64,000 nt of DNA from Macrotrachela quadricornifera (lineage: Eukaryota > Rotifera > Eurotatoria > Philodinida > Philodinidae), in contig JAJEKB010019009.1 in the NCBI GenBank assembly GCA_022393335.1, positions 1-64,000 of the forward strand, in the 5' to 3' direction. The translations under genes were made by a program, and so were the position numbers. The number at the start of each line of letters is the position of its first letter. Position 1 is the stretch's first letter. Shown one piece after another: positions 61,140 to 64,000 of this stretch. The notes below the pieces were generated by a model. That model worked only from the letters and a program-made list of their open reading frames with translations, was not told the origin of the DNA and made no database searches.

Positions 61140-62010
61140 TCTTTTAGCATGATTTAAGTATCCTAATATTGTAGCCCTCGCCGAGTTGTGTAGAAATTCA
61201 TATTTGGTTTCCTCTGAAATCATGTGCTAATGGTTGCATAGTGAGCTTTCTCATATCATAGAAGTCCTTTTCTTAAGATCAAGCTTTATATCTTGACGAA
61301 GCCTAGTTCAAAACTTCGAAATTTTGTTATACAAACTAGTCTAGTTGAGGTCTCTATACGCGAAGTTTCGGGCCTAAATCAAAAGATACAATTTTCTCGA
61401 CTGCCTGAGATCTTCCGGAGAGATTTCTGGGAAAACATCGAAATTTAGACTCATTTAGCAGAGCTCTATCTCTCACAATTCTGAAATGAGAAGTCTAATG
61501 TTTTAATCACTAGTAGTGGCCACTAAGGTCTATTCAAAAATAAAATTTCAAGAAATTCTGACACGTAGTTTTTGAGAAAGTTGGGTTTGAATACAGGGCT
61601 TTTAAGGTCTTTGGATCCTTTAGACCCACTTGCGCAAAGGAAAGAATGCTTTGAAGAAATTTGTCATAGTGCATTTGAACAAGAATAGTATAAGCTTCAT
61701 TTTGATTATAACATGTTAGGGTTTTCAACTTATTGCATAAGGTTTATAAACAGTTCAATTTAAGCATAAAATGTTACTTTTCCCAAAACTTCCAAATGCT
61801 CCTAACCAACAAGTCCTAGAGATATAGCTTCAAAAATTAATTTACAAAGACAACATTTCATGCTCTATCAAATGGTTAAATCAAAACTTCTAAAGAACAT
61901 TGACTTTTGAGTCCGCTTTGCAATCATTAGCCGATAATTCCAGAGGAAACCAAATATGAATTGCTACACAAGTCGACAAGGGCTACAAGATTAGCATACT
62001 TAAATCTTGC
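61140..62010. mobile_element. Foldback element downstream of the protease gene
   Basis: The left arm contains GATTTAAGTATCCTAAT and CATATTTGGTTTCCTCTG (61150-61220). The right arm contains the complements near 61990 and 61945. The arms are at least 100 bp with a loop of about 600 bp. No domain is seen in the loop (frame 61534-61728, minus). Confidence 0.75.
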
Positions 62011-62264
62011 CAAGAGAAGGTTCTGTAAAAAGCGAGCAGAGCTGTGTGGAAATACTCAGGAATAGTTTAATGAAAAATGAGATTATAAGGAGATACATGA
62101 TTAAAAAAAAAAGTATAACTGATTCGGAAATGTTGAAATCACTATTAGACAAAAAAGACGTAACACAAATGGAACTGAGTGAAAAATAAAATTCAAAAGT
62201 TGTACATGGAAAAATAGGAATTCGTAATGAAATGTCAATACCAATCGAAAGTCATAGGAGAACC

Positions 62265-63347
62265 TTATTGTAACATTGGATTATTCTCCGCAAAATACTC
62301 ATGGCTATCGCCGTTATCGAGTGCTCTGGTGGGACTACTCTTGGCCAAATTCTTGCACGCACTTTGGCCATATGCATTATCGTCAGTACCAGCTACGACT
62401 GTAAAGTGCGATAGTTCATGAATTATTGTACCACCCTTGGAATCGGTACCTGATACCGGTGCATTCCAATAAACGGGACACAAATATATTGTATAAGGTT
62501 GATTCTTATAAACGTAAGCATATATACCCGATTGAGTGCATGTACAGTCGAATCTCATGGATAGGCTAGTAAGGACTCTATTAATATTGTTAAAATGTGA
62601 TCTCAATGTGTTGTAATTAGTGCTCGAAAACATGCCAAACCAAGTGGTATAGCGTGATGTACCGGATGATCGGGATGTCGATAAATATCGGACGGCATTA
62701 CTCGCATAATTTACTGCTGATTGTACACCAGACATAACCGAACTTTTTCGAGTTGTCGAACAACCATTGTAAGAAATTGTGGCTCCCTTCACTTCCGAAT
62801 TGATTTGGGTGCTTTTTTCGATAAGTGCATTGCGACGACCTACGACAAACATTGAGGTTGGAGTAGACTGTAAAATGTCCTGGTTGACAGCAATGAACGG
62901 TGTACCATCAGATCTTCGCTTACGAGTTGTTGTGAGTAGCATGGGATTAGCAGAAGCCTTAAATTGAACAGTGTAATTGCCGGTTTCAGTCATGTTATAC
63001 ACTGAAGACAAGTTAACATGAGTGCTAATATCCGTGCCGGACTTTATAGTAATCATTTCTTTAGCTGTGGGTGCCATTCGTTTCATTAAAGGACCGACAT
63101 ATTCAACACTTTCACCGTTTCGAGTGACTTTGAATAATGGATCCATTAGCTCCTCATTGGGTAAATACCAATCGTAAATGAAGACAGTATCAGATCCAAT
63201 GTTCTTATAATTTAAAATGATTTCTACATTTTGTTTTTCATTGAAATCCAAGCGTGTTGGAATTATGCTAACAAGCAAATTTTCAGCATAACCATGAGCT
63301 AGAATGAAAACAATTGTAACATAGGCAATGAGCCAACCTTGTTGCAT
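62265..63347 (-). CDS. Secreted M35-family (aspzincin) metalloendopeptidase
   Basis: Single exon of 360 aa. The N-terminus (MQQGWLIAYVTIVFILAHGYA) is a typical signal peptide, so the enzyme is secreted or vesicular. Residues 22-170 form a beta-rich region like the pro-domain of deuterolysins, with a dibasic KRR near 144 as a possible processing site. The catalytic domain carries HELSH at 310-314 and GTDDNAYG at 320-327. This is the aspzincin pattern: two His and an Asp (323) bind zinc and Glu311 is the base. Four Cys residues before the active site fit the disulfides of the family. Relatives are peptidyl-Lys endopeptidases of fungi and bacteria, so horizontal transfer is plausible. Length is normal and the active site is intact. 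Substrate preference cannot be fixed from sequence. Confidence 0.9.
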   Translation of the reverse strand: MQQGWLIAYVTIVFILAHGYAENLLVSIIPTRLDFNEKQNVEIILNYKNIGSDTVFIYDWYLPNEELMDPLFKVTRNGESVEYVGPLMKRMAPTAKEMITIKSGTDISTHVNLSSVYNMTETGNYTVQFKASANPMLLTTTRKRRSDGTPFIAVNQDILQSTPTSMFVVGRRNALIEKSTQINSEVKGATISYNGCSTTRKSSVMSGVQSAVNYASNAVRYLSTSRSSGTSRYTTWFGMFSSTNYNTLRSHFNNINRVLTSLSMRFDCTCTQSGIYAYVYKNQPYTIYLCPVYWNAPVSGTDSKGGTIIHELSHFTVVAGTDDNAYGQSACKNLAKSSPTRALDNGDSHEYFAENNPMLQ

Positions 63348-64000
63348 TGTTATTGCTCGTTATGTTGTAATCTAACTGTATATTTTCACTTTGGTTTATG
63401 AGTTCACGAGGAATGCAATATAATTTCTTTATCTAAAAACAAAAAACCAGTCAAATAAATTATTGTTGCTATTAAATGATATATTGGTAGTCTTGGCATA
63501 TCTATTGATGCTTGTTTTAAAGATTGACTCAATTGATTGGTAATTCACATATTAATGACATATCTTAACTTATCTCTCAATTTATCTACTCTAAAGAAAC
63601 GCTCGAATCTACGCAAAAACTGACGAGCATGCATATAAATATTGTAGCTAAAAAAATATTCCATATTGCAGTTATTTGCTTACTATCAATTGCATTACAC
63701 TCATAATCGAAGGAAATTCGATATGATCACATGCATTCGAAGTATACTCTATCCGAATATAAAAATATATGTAATCAACATGACATCAACTGTGATACAA
63801 AAAAGAAATGCTTTTAAGTTATTTATTATGACCTCTACCGTCTACCAGAAAAGATCGAATCTGAAATCAAGTTGCTTTGTAAGTCGACATAATCCGTAAA
63901 ATATCTCAAAGATGTCAAATTTTAGAAAAGATCCGGTCAAGCTTCTTCGGTTTCCGCATTGAATTATCTTGAAGCAGATTCTGTTAGATCATGTCTAATT
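63348..64000. other. Upstream region of the protease gene
   Basis: AT-rich, with no supported gene. It should contain the protease promoter. The frame at 63666-63899 has an internal near-repeat (MTSTVIQKR, MTSTVYQKR) but no other sign of coding. Confidence 0.4.

Noticed and set aside
1..64000. Telomeric repeats, rRNA or tRNA genes
   Set aside because: Looked for by eye and none could be supported; short tRNAs may have been missed without a covariance search.

Overview
The window looks like AT-rich DNA from a small invertebrate, most likely a bdelloid rotifer. The evidence is short introns of about 50-160 bp with GT..AG ends, a eukaryotic RNA-dependent RNA polymerase, a dense load of DNA transposons, and several genes whose families are mainly fungal or bacterial. 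This mix matches what is known of bdelloid gene-poor, subtelomere-like regions. The species assignment is inference; I saw no telomeric repeat, rRNA or tRNA.

Layout. 1-185 is an 18-bp minisatellite. 612-8091 (minus) is an apparently intact RNA-dependent RNA polymerase gene of seven exons (about 1,210 aa). Its introns have absorbed foldback elements, including a 1.9-kb hAT-type element (3775-5683) with a smaller hAT MITE nested inside. 9679-29335 is a tandem triplication. Each unit carries one copy of a four-exon minus-strand gene for a predicted type II membrane protein: short cytosolic tail, one membrane helix, a nearly pure Thr/Ser stalk, and a C-terminal bulb-type (mannose-binding-like) lectin domain. 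The copies are 321, 224 and 276 aa and differ mainly in stalk length (119, 29 and 74 codons). Insertions distinguish the units.

31265-42493 is a nest. A foldback element holds a small MITE in one arm and a 10,057-bp hAT transposon (32077-42133) in its middle. The hAT has a perfect 8-bp target duplication and an apparently intact five-exon transposase (866 aa). A solo LTR with a 5-bp target duplication follows (42534-42854).

46187-47505 (minus) is a Gfo/Idh/MocA-family oxidoreductase. 54959-56461 (plus) is an intronless fungal-type amino-acid/GABA/choline permease. 62265-63347 (minus) is a secreted M35 (aspzincin) metalloprotease. They are separated by long AT-rich stretches with more foldback elements. 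They do not form an operon or an obvious pathway; what they share is a likely foreign origin.

The most noteworthy items are the stalked lectin family with variable stalk lengths and a shifted splice donor in one copy; the 34-bp subterminal repeat shared by two hAT-type elements with different ends; and tiny first exons in the polymerase and oxidoreductase genes whose introns contain an alternative in-frame ATG. All gene models were spliced by eye from frame continuity and splice signals; no search or alignment program was run.
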